This document shows, one piece after another, positions 18,511 to 28,423 of a DNA stretch of 64,000 bases. A program made the translations under genes and the position numbers. Under the pieces are notes generated by a model. The model did no database searches and was not told the DNA's origin. It was given only the letters and a program-made list of their open reading frames with translations. This DNA is from Henriciella algicola (GTDB lineage: Bacteria; Pseudomonadota; Alphaproteobacteria; Caulobacterales; Hyphomonadaceae): contig NZ_QWGA01000003.1 of NCBI RefSeq assembly GCF_003576245.1, positions 248,001-312,000 on the forward strand, read 5' to 3'. How positions within the stretch are numbered: position 1 is the stretch's first letter; the number at the start of each line of letters is the position of its first letter.

Positions 18511-18951
18511 TTGGAGCAAGGTTTCGGCGGCTTTCTGGCGCACGGCGCAAGTCTTGTCGGCGCCGTCTTAACCGCCCTGCTCGTGGCACTCACACTTGTG
18601 CTGTTTCTGTGGGTTCTGCTCGCAACGCTCGCGATCTTCATGAGAGCGTTCGGGATGTCCTACTATCCACGCATTTCCGGGTCGTACCGCCGCGTATGGG
18701 TACTGGCGGTCCTGCCCCTCTTTTGGGTCTTCTACATGTATTGGGGAAGTGATCACATAGTGGACTGGGTGACTGGAGAGCCGGGAAAGCCCGAATGGGT
18801 CACTCAGGTAGTGACATTCTCTCTGCCAATGATGATCCCCATCCTTTTTGCGTTGGCCGTGTGGCTCAAAGGCGCCCGTGTCTTTGCGGTCAAGTACGGC
18901 TTGGCAAATCTCTGGCTCGCCTGCCTCACTGCTTTTGTAGCGCTCTACTAG
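18511..18951 (+). CDS. Four-helix membrane protein, unknown
   Basis: The 146-residue frame has a TTG start four bases after the S9 peptidase stop, so it is probably co-transcribed. It has hydrophobic segments at about 14-43, 64-81, 101-120 and 126-146, the last ending at the C-terminus. A conserved-looking charged loop FGMSYYPRISGSYRRVW separates helices 1 and 2. I recognise no family. The TTG start rests on the tight spacing and the first helix being intact. Confidence 0.55.
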   Translation: MEQGFGGFLAHGASLVGAVLTALLVALTLVLFLWVLLATLAIFMRAFGMSYYPRISGSYRRVWVLAVLPLFWVFYMYWGSDHIVDWVTGEPGKPEWVTQVVTFSLPMMIPILFALAVWLKGARVFAVKYGLANLWLACLTAFVALY

Positions 18952-19114
18952 TCGCGGGAGCGAGGTACCAACGTGCCCTCAATCACGTCGCTCAAAGACT
19001 GAGCGCACTGGCCAACGCCTTGGCGTGTGCGCAAAAACTCACGTGAAATCGAACCTTTGGGGTTGATGCGCTTTCCTCCTGCGGCATCTTCATTACCAGA
19101 AGGAAGGGTTTCGC

Positions 19115-20485
19115 ATGGGCCGACTGATTGCCATCTCGAACCGCACCGCTGCTGATCCGAGTGCCCGCGCAGGCGGCCTTGCCGTCGCGGTCTGGGAGTC
19201 GCTGACATCGACAGGCGGCATGTGGTTCGGCTGGTCAGGGAATATCGTCAAAGGTGAGCCGGGCCCGCCCGAGCATATCACCGACGAAGGCGTCGACTTC
19301 GTCGTCACCGACTTTACCGAGGCCGAGCATGACGGCTTCTATCTGCAATACGCAAACCGCGTCATCTGGCCAGTCTTCCACTACCGGGTGGATCTTGCCC
19401 ATTTCGGCGACACCGATTTTGACGCCTATGAGAAGGTGAACAAGCGCATTGCCGACATGGTCGTGCCGCACCTTGAAAAGGGCGACAGCGTCTGGGTGCA
19501 TGACTACCATTTCCTGCTGATGGGCGACTATCTGAGGAAAGGCGGATGGGACGGCCCGATCGGCTTTTTCCTCCACATCCCTTTCCCTTCGCCTGAAGTT
19601 TTCCGCGCCCTGCCAGAGCATGAGCAAATTGCCCGCGCCATGTGCGCCTTCGATGTGCTCGGCTTCCAGTCAGAGAATGACCGCTCCAACTTCGTGCAAT
19701 TCCTCGTGCGATCCTGCGACGGGGTCGATGAGGGCGATGGCTGGATCAGTGTCTTCGGCAGGCGGATCAGGGCGAACGCTTATCCGATCGGGATCGAGGC
19801 AGAGAGTTTCGCGAAACTGGCGACGGGTCAGCGCGCCAAGACAGCGACCTCTCGCATCGGGAAATTCCTTGGTGGGCGAAAGCTCGTCCTCGGCGTGGAC
19901 CGGATGGACTATTCCAAGGGCCTGCCACAACGCTTCGAGGCGGTCGGCAAGATGTTCGACAACTTCCCCTCGACGCGCGGACGGGTGTCCTTCACGCAGA
20001 TCGCGCCGCCGTCCCGCTCAAAGGTGGAAGAGTATCAGGATCTCCGCGTCCAGCTCGATGAGCTGGCTGGCCGCATCAATGGCGATTATGGCGACCTCGA
20101 CTGGATTCCGCTTCGCTATCTTGCGCGGTCCTATGACCGGAAAGAGCTCGCCGGGCTTTACCGCATCGCGTCGGTCTGCCTCGTCACACCGCTGCGGGAC
20201 GGGATGAACCTCGTCGCCAAGGAGTTCGTCATGGCGCAGGACCCGGACGACCCCGGCGTCCTGATCCTGTCGCAGTTTGCAGGCGCCGCCGAACAGCTAT
20301 CCGACACGCTGATCGTCAATCCGCATGACCGCTATCACGTCGCCGAGACAATCTACAAAGCACTCGAAATGCCACTTGAAGAGCGACAGGAACGCTGGGA
20401 AAAACTGCGCCGGACCGTTGTCGAGCAGGACATTTCCTGGTGGCGACAGAAATTCCTCGATGATCTGGACGTCGATACTTGTTGA
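19115..20485 (+). CDS. otsA: Alpha,alpha-trehalose-phosphate synthase (UDP-forming)
   Basis: The 456-residue GT20 enzyme transfers glucose from UDP-glucose to glucose-6-phosphate. Signatures include [10 protein letters not shown], the [15 protein letters not shown] stretch, [29 protein letters not shown] and the C-terminal [17 protein letters not shown]. The ATG follows GAAGGG. Its stop overlaps the otsB ATG by one base (TGATG). The three genes otsA-otsB-GH15 form one tight operon for trehalose metabolism, relevant to osmotic and desiccation tolerance. Confidence 0.96.
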   Translation: MGRLIAISNRTAADPSARAGGLAVAVWESLTSTGGMWFGWSGNIVKGEPGPPEHITDEGVDFVVTDFTEAEHDGFYLQYANRVIWPVFHYRVDLAHFGDTDFDAYEKVNKRIADMVVPHLEKGDSVWVHDYHFLLMGDYLRKGGWDGPIGFFLHIPFPSPEVFRALPEHEQIARAMCAFDVLGFQSENDRSNFVQFLVRSCDGVDEGDGWISVFGRRIRANAYPIGIEAESFAKLATGQRAKTATSRIGKFLGGRKLVLGVDRMDYSKGLPQRFEAVGKMFDNFPSTRGRVSFTQIAPPSRSKVEEYQDLRVQLDELAGRINGDYGDLDWIPLRYLARSYDRKELAGLYRIASVCLVTPLRDGMNLVAKEFVMAQDPDDPGVLILSQFAGAAEQLSDTLIVNPHDRYHVAETIYKALEMPLEERQERWEKLRRTVVEQDISWWRQKFLDDLDVDTC

Positions 20486-21213
20486 TGAATACCCTCACCG
20501 ACCTGCCAGATCTCGATCATCGGCACGCCCTCTTCCTTGATTTCGACGGTACACTCGCCCCGCTGCAGGACGATGCGTCGACGGTGAAGCTGCCGGATGG
20601 GATCGCTGAAGAGCTGACCCGGCTGAAGGACGCGCTTGGCGGCGCGCTAATCATCATCAGCGGGCGTGACGTGCGCGACCTCTCCTCGCGTGTACCGAAC
20701 ACGCTCTGGCGCGCTGGCACGCACGGTCTGGAGATATGCGCCCCAGGCGAGAGCCCCGAAGACACGCGCTCTGCAGCCCCGGCCACGCTGACGGCGCTCG
20801 CCGAGACAGCGATAGCGGGGCTGGACCATGTGCACGCAGAGACAAAGGGCGAGGTGATCGCCTTTCATTATCGCCTGAACCCCGAAGCCGCCCCGACATT
20901 GCAGGCGCGGCTGGAAGCAGGGCTCGCCAATATTGACGGCTACAAGCTGCAAGCGGGCAAGATGATCTTTGAGGCAAAGCCTGCCGGCGCGAACAAGGGC
21001 AAGGCGGTCGAAAAGCTCCTCGTGCTGGCCGCGCTGGAGGACCGTATGCCCGTCATGGTTGGCGATGACACGACCGACGAGGACGCGTTCGACGTGGTCA
21101 ATCGGCTCGGCGGGGTGTCGATAAAAGTGGGCAAGGGCGAAACACGCGCCACTTACCGGCTGGAAGGCCCGGAAGCGGTGGCAGACTGGATCAAGCGTCA
21201 GGGGCGCAAATGA
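20485..21213 (+). CDS. otsB: Trehalose-6-phosphate phosphatase
   Basis: With the ATG at 20485 the protein has 242 residues. It is an HAD-family phosphatase with motif I LFLDFDGTLAPL, motif II IIISGRDV, the Lys-containing EAKPAGANKGKAVEKLL, and motif IV MVGDDTTDEDAF. It dephosphorylates trehalose-6-phosphate from OtsA. The start overlaps the otsA stop and its stop overlaps the GH15 start (ATGA), indicating coordinated translation. Confidence 0.95.
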   Translation: MNTLTDLPDLDHRHALFLDFDGTLAPLQDDASTVKLPDGIAEELTRLKDALGGALIIISGRDVRDLSSRVPNTLWRAGTHGLEICAPGESPEDTRSAAPATLTALAETAIAGLDHVHAETKGEVIAFHYRLNPEAAPTLQARLEAGLANIDGYKLQAGKMIFEAKPAGANKGKAVEKLLVLAALEDRMPVMVGDDTTDEDAFDVVNRLGGVSIKVGKGETRATYRLEGPEAVADWIKRQGRK

Positions 21214-22979
21214 GTAATCTCGAACTCGGTATTATCGGCAATGGCACGGTCGCGGGCCTGATCAATGAACATGGCGAATGCGTCTGGATGTGCCTGCCGC
21301 GTCTGGATGGTGAGCCCGTCTTCAACAGCCTGCTTGGCGGACGCGGCAAGTTCGCCATCACGCTGCAGGGCCATTGCAAGAGCACGCAGCGCTATCGCCG
21401 CAACACCGCCGTCATCGAGACCGAACTGGAAGCCGAGGACGGCTCTGCCATCCGCATTACAGACTATTGTCCGCGCTTCATGGACAAGGGCCGCATGTTC
21501 CGCCCCGCCTCCATGGTGCGCCGGATCACGCCGCTGCGGGGCATGCCGCGCATCCGGGTGGACCTGTTCGCGCAAAGCCAGCGCGGCGACTATAATATGG
21601 TCACCCGCCGGGGCGTGAACCACATCAAGTTCCTGGATGAGAATGCAGGCTTCCGCATCACAACCGACGCGCCCGTCTCTTATGTGATGGATGGGCGGGA
21701 CTTCGTGCTCGACCGTGAGCTGAGCTTCCTTATGGGCCCTGATGAAAGCCTGTCCGACCGGGTCGGTGTCATCGCGCTGGAATGGCTGGAACGCACTGCC
21801 GACCACTGGATGAGTTGGTCTCGCCGTCTCGCCACCCCGCCAGACTGGCAGGACGCGGTGATCCGCGCCGCCATCACGCTCAAGCTCTGCGTCTATGAAG
21901 AGACTGGCGGCATCGTCGCGGCGCTCACGACGTCGATACCGGAGCATGCAGGCTCACAGCGCAATTGGGACTATCGCTTCTGCTGGCTGCGGGATGCCTA
22001 TTTCACGGTGACCGCGCTCAACCGCCTCTCTGCCGTGGGGACGCTGGAATACTATCTCGCCTATCTCCGCAACACGGTCGCCCATACCAAGGGCGGGCAT
22101 ATCCAGCCGGTCTATGGCATCGCGCTGGAGCATGACCTGACCGAAGGCTTTGCCAATGCCCTGCCCGGCTATCGCGGTATGGGGCCGGTGCGCTTTGGCA
22201 ATCAGGCAGCCGAGCACATACAGCATGACGTCTATGGTCATGTCGTCCTAGGCGCGAGCCAGGCCTTCTTCGATGACCGCCTTCACGCCAAGGCAGGCGA
22301 ACTGGAGTTTGAGCATTTCGAGGGCGTGGGCGAGCGGGCCTATGCCGTCTGGAATACGCCCGATGCTGGCATTTGGGAGTTTCGCGGCAAGGCGCATATT
22401 CACACCTCCTCAGCCATTATGTGCTGGGCGGCCTGCGACCGGCTGGCCCGGATCGCCACGTTTCTAGGTAAGCCTGAGCGCGCCAATTACTGGAACGCCA
22501 AGGCAGACGAGATGCGCACCGGCATCCTCGACCTTGCCTGGAATGAGAAGCGTCAGGCCTTCACCGGAGCCTTCGGTGAGGACGCCCTCGATGCGTCCGT
22601 CCTGCTCATGGCGGAGATCGGCTTTATCGATGCTGCGGACGAGCGCTTCATCAAGACGGTGGAGCGGATCGACGAGGAGCTGCGCGACGGCTATCACGTC
22701 TATCGCTACCGCGTCGAAGACGATTTCGGCCTGCCGCAGACCGCGTTCACGGCGTGTACCTTCTGGCACATTGATGCCCTCGCCCGCATTGGCCGGATCG
22801 ACGAGGCCCGCGCCATGTTTGAGGACGTCCTTGCCCATCGCACGCGCCTTGGGCTGCTGTCCGAAGACATCGACACGTCGACGGGTGAGCTCTGGGGTAA
22901 TTTCCCGCAGACTTATTCAATGGTCGGCATTATCAATGCTGCTAACAGGCTGAGCCGCGACTGGGATGAGGTTGTCTGA
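21210..22979 (+). CDS. Glycoside hydrolase family 15 protein (glucoamylase/trehalase type)
   Basis: The 589-residue cytosolic protein (no signal peptide) has the GH15 architecture. An N-terminal beta-sandwich (about 1-220) with ELGIIGNGTVAGLINEHGECVWMCLPRLDG precedes an (alpha/alpha)6 barrel with AGSQRNWDYRFCWLRDAYFT, the motif around the catalytic acid, and a later TGELWGNFPQTYSMVG that fits the catalytic base region. Its position directly behind otsAB suggests trehalose or a related alpha-glucan as substrate. It may be a trehalase setting trehalose turnover, but this is inferred from context. Confidence 0.9.
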   Translation: MSNLELGIIGNGTVAGLINEHGECVWMCLPRLDGEPVFNSLLGGRGKFAITLQGHCKSTQRYRRNTAVIETELEAEDGSAIRITDYCPRFMDKGRMFRPASMVRRITPLRGMPRIRVDLFAQSQRGDYNMVTRRGVNHIKFLDENAGFRITTDAPVSYVMDGRDFVLDRELSFLMGPDESLSDRVGVIALEWLERTADHWMSWSRRLATPPDWQDAVIRAAITLKLCVYEETGGIVAALTTSIPEHAGSQRNWDYRFCWLRDAYFTVTALNRLSAVGTLEYYLAYLRNTVAHTKGGHIQPVYGIALEHDLTEGFANALPGYRGMGPVRFGNQAAEHIQHDVYGHVVLGASQAFFDDRLHAKAGELEFEHFEGVGERAYAVWNTPDAGIWEFRGKAHIHTSSAIMCWAACDRLARIATFLGKPERANYWNAKADEMRTGILDLAWNEKRQAFTGAFGEDALDASVLLMAEIGFIDAADERFIKTVERIDEELRDGYHVYRYRVEDDFGLPQTAFTACTFWHIDALARIGRIDEARAMFEDVLAHRTRLGLLSEDIDTSTGELWGNFPQTYSMVGIINAANRLSRDWDEVV

Positions 22980-23022
22980 GACCTCCTGATCAGCGATGGT
23001 TGGCTGAAAAAGGGAGAGATCC

Positions 23023-23445
23023 ATGCCAGCCGTCCAGCCGAATACAGAGCAGATGACCCGCTTCGCCAAGGATGCGCATGACGGGCCAATCGTCATGATC
23101 AATCTGCTGAAATTCAAGGACAAGGCCGAGTATCCGGCAGACGCGCCGGAGGCCAAGGAAGGCCTGACCGGCGAGGAAGCCTATAACCGCTATGGCGCAG
23201 GCCTTGTTGAGCTTGGGAATGACCCCCAGATCGGCGTGAAGCCCGTCTATGCGGGCAGTGGCCAAGGCTATCTCATCGGCGGCGGCGAGGAATGGGACCG
23301 GGTTCTGGTCGTCCATTATCCCTCGCGTCAGCACATGCGGCGCATGATGCGCGACCCGCGCTATCAGAAGGCCCACCGCCACCGCGAGGCGGGCCTGAAG
23401 TATCAGGAACTGATCGAAACACACCCAATGGGAGCAGCAGGCTGA
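23023..23445 (+). CDS. DUF1330 domain protein
   Basis: The 140-residue protein belongs to the DUF1330 / dimeric alpha-beta barrel group: GPIVMINLLKFKDKAEYP near the N-terminus, AYNRYGAGL, and WDRVLVVHYPSRQHMRRMMRDPRYQKAHRHREAGL at the C-terminal half. The ATG is preceded by GGGAGAG. Members are small ferredoxin-like dimers of unknown function. The next gene starts two bases after its stop. Confidence 0.8.
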   Translation: MPAVQPNTEQMTRFAKDAHDGPIVMINLLKFKDKAEYPADAPEAKEGLTGEEAYNRYGAGLVELGNDPQIGVKPVYAGSGQGYLIGGGEEWDRVLVVHYPSRQHMRRMMRDPRYQKAHRHREAGLKYQELIETHPMGAAG

Positions 23446-23447
23446 CC

Positions 23448-23987
23448 ATGCGTCGATTTGGAATGTCTTCTGTTTGCGCGGTTCTTTGCGCCGGTGCGCT
23501 CGCGCTTTCAGCCAGCGGCGATCCTGGGACTGCAGAGCCCGCAGAGATACCGCGAACCATGCTGGACGCGAGCGATGAAAAAGTCGTGCTCGACCTGCTT
23601 CACAGTGCAGGATTTACAACCGAGGTTACGCGCAGCGACAACGGCGCCGCAGAAATCAAGGTCGATGATGGTGAGATCAGGTTTTGGATTTTTTTCCAGG
23701 CCTGCAGCAAAGGGCCGGACACGTGCGAAGTCATCACCTTTTCGTCAGGCTATGACCTCAACTGGACGAACCTTGAGGATGTTGTGAATGCCTGGAACCA
23801 GAGCCGCTATACAAAGGCATATATAGACGACGAGAACGACCCATTCATTGAGTTTTCAATCAACATGCTGCACGGCGTCACGCGCGAGAATTTCGTCGAT
23901 ACGCTCGGCTGGTTCATGTTGGAAGTTGAAGAATTTGAAAACCTTATTGGCTGGGGCCAAAGCGCAGAGACATCCCAGCCTATCTGA
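23448..23987 (+). CDS. YbjN-domain exported protein
   Basis: The ATG at 23448 gives 179 residues with a signal peptide (RRFGMSSVCAVLCAGALALSASG). The mature protein has LLHSAGFTTEVTRSDNGAAEIKV and WNQSRYTKAYIDDENDPFIEFSINM, the pattern of the YbjN / type III secretion chaperone-like fold. The frame is open upstream through the preceding gene, but only this start gives a signal sequence. It lies two bases downstream of the DUF1330 gene. Function unknown; YbjN homologues act as regulators or chaperones. Confidence 0.7.
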   Translation: MRRFGMSSVCAVLCAGALALSASGDPGTAEPAEIPRTMLDASDEKVVLDLLHSAGFTTEVTRSDNGAAEIKVDDGEIRFWIFFQACSKGPDTCEVITFSSGYDLNWTNLEDVVNAWNQSRYTKAYIDDENDPFIEFSINMLHGVTRENFVDTLGWFMLEVEEFENLIGWGQSAETSQPI

Positions 23988-24005
23988 CAGACAGGACCCT
24001 ACCCC

Positions 24006-24731
24006 ATGCACTTCAGACAGTTTCTAGCGGCCATCACGCTAGCTTCATTCGCGGCATGCACGACGCCTGCCGCCGCACCGGTTGAGAGCGACATTGCGCT
24101 CAGCGAAGGCGTCGACTGGGTCGCGAACCATCCGGAATGGGGCGAGAAGGCAGAGCAAGTCTTCGCGCTGGCCACTGATTATGTCGAAGAAGTCGCCGCG
24201 ACCCATGAGGCTGGCACCTGGGCGGTCGCGCTCGATATTGATGAGACCGTGCTCAACAATGTCGAGTACCAGATCAGGCGTGAGCGCATTGGCGAAGGCT
24301 TTACGCCAGAAAGCTGGCACGAATGGACCTCGGAGAAATCTGCGACGCTGGTGCCAGGTGCAAAGCCCTTCATCGAACGCGTCAATGAACTTGGCGGCCA
24401 TGTCGCGCTGGTGACCAACCGCGCTGACACCGAACAGCTCTGGACCGAGGAGAACCTCGCCAGCGTCGGGCTGGAGCGCAATGAAGACTTCCGCGTCCTG
24501 CTGACCCGCGCGCAGCCGAAAGGCGCGTCCGACAAGACACCGCGCTTCGATGTGGTGCCTGCCATGCTGGCGGCGCAGGGCTATCCGGGTGTCGAGATCG
24601 TCGCCTTCATCGGCGACAACCGCCACGACCGGCCGCAGCCGATCAGCGCGGATGACAAGTTCTTCTGCATCGATCAGGGCGGCATGTATGGCACGCCGTG
24701 CGCGCAGCGGCCCCAGCCGGTGATGAACTGA
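24006..24731 (+). CDS. Lipoprotein acid phosphatase (HAD class B / e(P4)-like)
   Basis: The 241-residue protein has a lipoprotein signal (LASFAAC, Cys18). HAD motif I is LDIDETVLNN with the DxDxT nucleophile pattern; motif II sits in VALVTNRAD, and the metal-binding motif GDNRHD is near the C-terminus. This matches the outer-membrane acid phosphatase / 5'-nucleotidase lipoprotein e(P4) family, which releases phosphate or nucleosides from nucleotides in the periplasm. The stop overlaps the GST start. Confidence 0.88.
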   Translation: MHFRQFLAAITLASFAACTTPAAAPVESDIALSEGVDWVANHPEWGEKAEQVFALATDYVEEVAATHEAGTWAVALDIDETVLNNVEYQIRRERIGEGFTPESWHEWTSEKSATLVPGAKPFIERVNELGGHVALVTNRADTEQLWTEENLASVGLERNEDFRVLLTRAQPKGASDKTPRFDVVPAMLAAQGYPGVEIVAFIGDNRHDRPQPISADDKFFCIDQGGMYGTPCAQRPQPVMN

Positions 24732-25720
24732 TGTCAGACGTCTACAAGGTCCACGGCGCGCTCGGTTCGCCCTATTCGATGAAAGTGCGCGCGGCGATGC
24801 GCGCCAAGGGGCTGCCACATGTCTGGGTGCCCATGACGGCGAATATTCGCGGCGACGTATTGAGCCAGGTGAAGGCGCCGGTCATCCCGGTGATCAGGAC
24901 GCCGGACGGCCAGTGGACCAATGATTCCACGCCCTTCCTTCTGGCGCTCGAAGATGAAGGCCACGCCCTGCTCCCGCCAGACCCGGTCCAGCGTTTTGCC
25001 TGTCTGCTGCTTGAGGACATGGCCGACGAATGGACCATGAAGGCGATGTTCCATTATCGCTGGCACTATGCAGAAGACGCAGAATGGTGCGCGAACTGGC
25101 TGATGTATGACAGCCTGCCGCTGGCGGGCCGTGAGCAGGTTGAGCAGGCCGCAGCGGTCATCCGCGAGCGCCAGATCTCACGTATGGCGCTGGTCGGCTG
25201 CACGCCTGAGACAAAGCCTGTCATCGAAGGCTCTTTCAGACGCGTGACCCAGCATCTGGAAGACGTCGCCCTTGGCGAGACGCTCTTCCTGTTCGGCAAC
25301 CGGCCCTCGCTCGCCGATCTCGCTTTCTATGGACAGGTGAAAGTGATGAGCGTTGACCCGACGCCGATGGACTTCCTGCGCAAGGAGCGGCCCTATTTCT
25401 ATCGCTGGCTCGACATGGTCGATGATGCGTCGGGTATCGAGGGCGACTGGACGGATGAGCCATCAGCCCCGGCAAAGGCGCTGCTGGCGGTCGCGGGCGA
25501 CACGTATCTGCCATTCCTCAGCGCGAATGAGGAAGCGCTGAAAGCTGGCCATGAGACGTTCAGCCTTGAGCTTGATGGCAAGCCGTACACGCAGGGTGTG
25601 TTCAAATACCAGCTGCGCTGCTTGATGGCGCTGCGCGAGGCGTGGAAGGATCTGCCGGAAGAGGCGCGGGAGAAGCTGGCCGCCATGATTGGTGAGAATG
25701 CTGCGCTTCTTAAGGCCTGA
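24731..25720 (+). CDS. Glutathione S-transferase family protein
   Basis: The ATG at 24731 overlaps the upstream stop by one base (TGATG) and gives 329 residues. The N-terminal thioredoxin-like domain starts VYKVHGALGSPYSMKVRAAMRAKG, with a Ser/Tyr-type rather than CxxC active site. The Pro loop (VIPVIRTPDG) and the S-containing WTNDSTPFLLALED follow. The helical domain has RPSLADLAFYGQVK, the GST N-capping motif. It is longer than canonical GSTs, with a C-terminal 100-residue extension of unknown role. Confidence 0.85.
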   Translation: MSDVYKVHGALGSPYSMKVRAAMRAKGLPHVWVPMTANIRGDVLSQVKAPVIPVIRTPDGQWTNDSTPFLLALEDEGHALLPPDPVQRFACLLLEDMADEWTMKAMFHYRWHYAEDAEWCANWLMYDSLPLAGREQVEQAAAVIRERQISRMALVGCTPETKPVIEGSFRRVTQHLEDVALGETLFLFGNRPSLADLAFYGQVKVMSVDPTPMDFLRKERPYFYRWLDMVDDASGIEGDWTDEPSAPAKALLAVAGDTYLPFLSANEEALKAGHETFSLELDGKPYTQGVFKYQLRCLMALREAWKDLPEEAREKLAAMIGENAALLKA

Positions 25721-25738
25721 CTTCGCACGACCCGGCCC

Positions 25739-25846
25739 GTCATCCCGGAATTTGCGCCAGCAAATATCCGGGACCCATGGCGGTTGAGAGGGGCGCATCC
25801 AGCCGCCATGGGTCCCGGCTCTCCGCTTCGCTCCGGCCGGGATGAC
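25739..25846. repeat. Nested inverted repeat in intergenic spacer
   Basis: Outer arms GTCATCCCGG (25739-25748) and CCGGGATGAC (25837-25846) enclose inner arms GGGACCCATGGCGG and CCGCCATGGGTCCC around a 17-nt loop. This looks like a dispersed REP/MITE-like element between convergent genes, capable of forming a long cruciform. No gene is present in the 150-nt spacer. Confidence 0.75.
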
Positions 25847-25872
25847 GGTGTGAGATGACAGTCAGTAAAACC

Positions 25873-26340
25873 TCAAGCGGTCAGCAGGACCTTGCAGATC
25901 GCCTCGAGGCCTTCGCGGTCGACCTCGTCGAAGGCGTCGAATTCGGTGGAGTCGACATCGAGGACGGCGGCAAGCTTGCCGTCTGCGTCGAAGACCGGAA
26001 CGACGATCTCTGAGTTGGAGCGGGAATCGCAGGCGATGTGGCCCGGGAAGGCGTGAACGTCGGGCACAAGCTGTGTTTCGCCGTTCGCCGCGCATGCCCC
26101 GCAGACGCCCTTGCCGAACGGGATACGCAGACAGCCCAGCGTGCCCTGATACGGGCCAACGACAAGCTCTTTAGGTTTTTGCGGATCAACCACGTAGAAG
26201 CCCGTCCAGAAAAACCGCGGCCGGAAGGCTTCGGCCAGAAGGCAGGCCGCAGACGCATAGCGGGCCGGCACATAAGTCTCGCCCGCGACAAGGCTTTCGA
26301 TTTCGAGTTTCAGCTCTGCATAGCGTTCGGCGCGGTCCAT
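25873..26340 (-). CDS. Free methionine-(R)-sulfoxide reductase (GAF domain)
   Basis: The 155-residue GAF-fold enzyme matches the fRMsr family in motif and cysteine spacing. Cys70 (GTLGC), Cys80 (GKGVCG) and Cys104 (GHIACDSRSNSEIVVP) have the 10- and 24-residue spacing of the E. coli MsrC redox triad. It reduces free L-methionine-(R)-sulfoxide using thioredoxin, a cytoplasmic antioxidant role. The signature YQGTLGCLRIPFGKGVCG is complete, so the enzyme should be active. Confidence 0.93.
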   Translation of the reverse strand: MDRAERYAELKLEIESLVAGETYVPARYASAACLLAEAFRPRFFWTGFYVVDPQKPKELVVGPYQGTLGCLRIPFGKGVCGACAANGETQLVPDVHAFPGHIACDSRSNSEIVVPVFDADGKLAAVLDVDSTEFDAFDEVDREGLEAICKVLLTA

Positions 26341-26486
26341 TGGCGTCTCCTTGATGTCAGGTCCCGCATATCGGTGATCACGGCGCTAATCTCAATGCCC
26401 CATGGACGCCGCGCTGCCGCTCTGAAATAGTCATAACATTCTGGAGGGAATGGGCGCATGCAAAAGACGCAAGAGGAGCCGATTGC

Positions 26487-27218
26487 TTGAAGTCCATTCT
26501 GCTGAGCGCGCTTCTTGTTGTTCTGGTGTTCGCCAGCCCTGTGCCGGGCGCCGTGGCGCATGCGCAGGAGGCAGCCAGCAATGAGGCTGATGTCGAGGCA
26601 CTGGTCGAGGCGCACACATCCAACAGCCGCATCCAGTCTGAACGCCCGACCCTGGAGCCGGAACTGGACGACGCCCCACCACGTCGCAATAACGGCATCA
26701 TCGAAGCCATCGGCAAGTTCTTTGCCTGGATCTTCCAGAATTTCGGCTGGCTTATCCGCTATCTGCTGATCGGCGCCGTTATCGCCGTTCTCGCCTATGC
26801 GCTCTGGTACATGCTGGGCGGACTGACCCTGCCGGGCAGACGCGATCGCAAGGACAAGGCGGCCGCGGATGTTTCCGAGATCGACGAAGGCAGGCCCGTT
26901 CGGAAAGAGGCGGAAGCCCTCCTGCAGCAGGCCGACGCGCTGGCCGCGGACGGACGCTATGCCGAGGCGGTCCACCTCCTCCTCTTCCGCTCCATTGCCG
27001 ACCTCAACGCACGGCGCGCAGGGGGCGTGCCGCAATCGCTGACGGCGCGGGAGATTGAACGCCTCGGAGACCTGCCGGAACGCGCGCGCGCCGCGCTGTC
27101 GCCGATCATCCGCTTGGTCGAGAAGTCTTTCTTTGGCGACCGGCCCGTGGACCAGAGCGGCTGGAAGGAAGCGCGGGCCTCCTATGAGGCGTTCGCCTTC
27201 AAGGAGGCACGCGCATGA
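26487..27218 (+). CDS. DUF4129-domain membrane protein, first gene of MoxR operon
   Basis: The 243-residue protein starts at TTG (26487) behind a strong AAGAGGAG. An ATG at 26457 in the same region leads into an immediate stop and is not the start. It has a signal peptide (LLSALLVVLVFASPVPGAVAHA) and one transmembrane helix (about 86-112). A C-terminal cytoplasmic DUF4129 region follows (AVHLLLFRSIADLNARRAGGVPQSLTAREI). Such proteins accompany MoxR ATPases and DUF58 proteins. Its stop overlaps the next start. Confidence 0.8.
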   Translation: MKSILLSALLVVLVFASPVPGAVAHAQEAASNEADVEALVEAHTSNSRIQSERPTLEPELDDAPPRRNNGIIEAIGKFFAWIFQNFGWLIRYLLIGAVIAVLAYALWYMLGGLTLPGRRDRKDKAAADVSEIDEGRPVRKEAEALLQQADALAADGRYAEAVHLLLFRSIADLNARRAGGVPQSLTAREIERLGDLPERARAALSPIIRLVEKSFFGDRPVDQSGWKEARASYEAFAFKEARA

Positions 27219-28423
27219 GTGAACGCCTGCCACAGGCGCGCACGCCATTTACCGGCCGCGTCATCATCATCCTGATTGTCGTCTCGCTACTGTCTCTTGG
27301 CGCTGTGCTGACCCTCATGGCGTGGTCGCCAGACCTTGCCTCCCGTGACCGCGCGGGCCCGACGCCCTATTCGCGATCCGCGACCGGGTATGAAGGGCTA
27401 ATCAACATGCTGGAGGCGCAGGGGCGCGATGTCAGCGTCTCGCGCCTGCCCCGCACCATGGAGACGGGCGGGCGGCGCATGGTTATTGCGACGCTGGGGA
27501 TTAGCGGCCGTAGCCTCGACCCGGACGACATCTCCGGCCCCGCCCTGATCGTGCTGCCGAAATGGAATTACCGCGCCAATCCCGCCAAGCGCAGCTGGGA
27601 GGCGACATCAGACCTCGCGTCGACAGAACGCGTGCGCATCCTGCTGCGCGAGTTCGATGAGGACGCTGACCTCACGCGTGAAGAGAACCCGGGCGACATC
27701 ACGACCGAATTCGGCACGTTCAGCCCGGACTTTGAAGACGAGATGCAGGTCATCGAAGCCGAGCAGCTGGAGCCGCTGATTTCGGTACCGGGCGGCGTGC
27801 TTCTCGGCAAGATCCCCGACCGCGAGCTTTATGTCCTGTCCGACCCTGACCTTCTCAACAATTTCGGACTGTCGCGGCTGGAGAATGCCCGGCTTGGCCT
27901 CGGCATCCTCGCAGACCTTTCTGAGAATGGTAGCCGCCCGATCGTGTTCGATGCGACGCTTCACGGGTTCGAGCACTCAACGAACCTTCTCAAGATCCTT
28001 CTCGATATCCCCTATCTCGGCGCGACGCTGATTGGCCTTGCGACGATGCTGCTGGTCGGCTGGGCGTCTGCCGTGCGGTTTGGCGCGCCGGAACGCGAGA
28101 CCCGCGCCATCCAGGCCGGCAAACGCGCGCTGGCGGACAATTCGGCAGGCCTCATCGCAATGGCAGGTCGCGAGCGGCGAATGGCGCCCGGCTATCTCGC
28201 CCTAAGCCGCCGCGCCTTAAGCCGGGAGCTTGGCCTACCGCGTACCCTCTCGGAGGAAGAATATCAGGCCCTGCTCGACCGGATGGCCGAGCATCAGGGC
28301 ATGGAGACGAGTTTTTCAAAGCTTCAGGCGGGCCTCTCTTCGCCTGCAAGCTCCCGCGATGACCTCAGGAACAAGGCCCGCGCGCTCTGGCGCTGGCGCA
28401 AGGAGATGACACATGAGCAATGA
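27215..28423 (+). CDS. DUF4350-domain membrane protein
   Basis: The 402-residue protein has an N-terminal transmembrane helix (about 16-36) and a periplasmic DUF4350 domain with [20 protein letters not shown], the opening motif of this family. A second helix (about 265-290) comes before a cytoplasmic tail with [21 protein letters not shown]. It is the second gene of the MoxR-type operon and overlaps both neighbours (4 nt at the 5' end, 11 nt at the 3' end). Confidence 0.82.
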   Translation: MSERLPQARTPFTGRVIIILIVVSLLSLGAVLTLMAWSPDLASRDRAGPTPYSRSATGYEGLINMLEAQGRDVSVSRLPRTMETGGRRMVIATLGISGRSLDPDDISGPALIVLPKWNYRANPAKRSWEATSDLASTERVRILLREFDEDADLTREENPGDITTEFGTFSPDFEDEMQVIEAEQLEPLISVPGGVLLGKIPDRELYVLSDPDLLNNFGLSRLENARLGLGILADLSENGSRPIVFDATLHGFEHSTNLLKILLDIPYLGATLIGLATMLLVGWASAVRFGAPERETRAIQAGKRALADNSAGLIAMAGRERRMAPGYLALSRRALSRELGLPRTLSEEEYQALLDRMAEHQGMETSFSKLQAGLSSPASSRDDLRNKARALWRWRKEMTHEQ

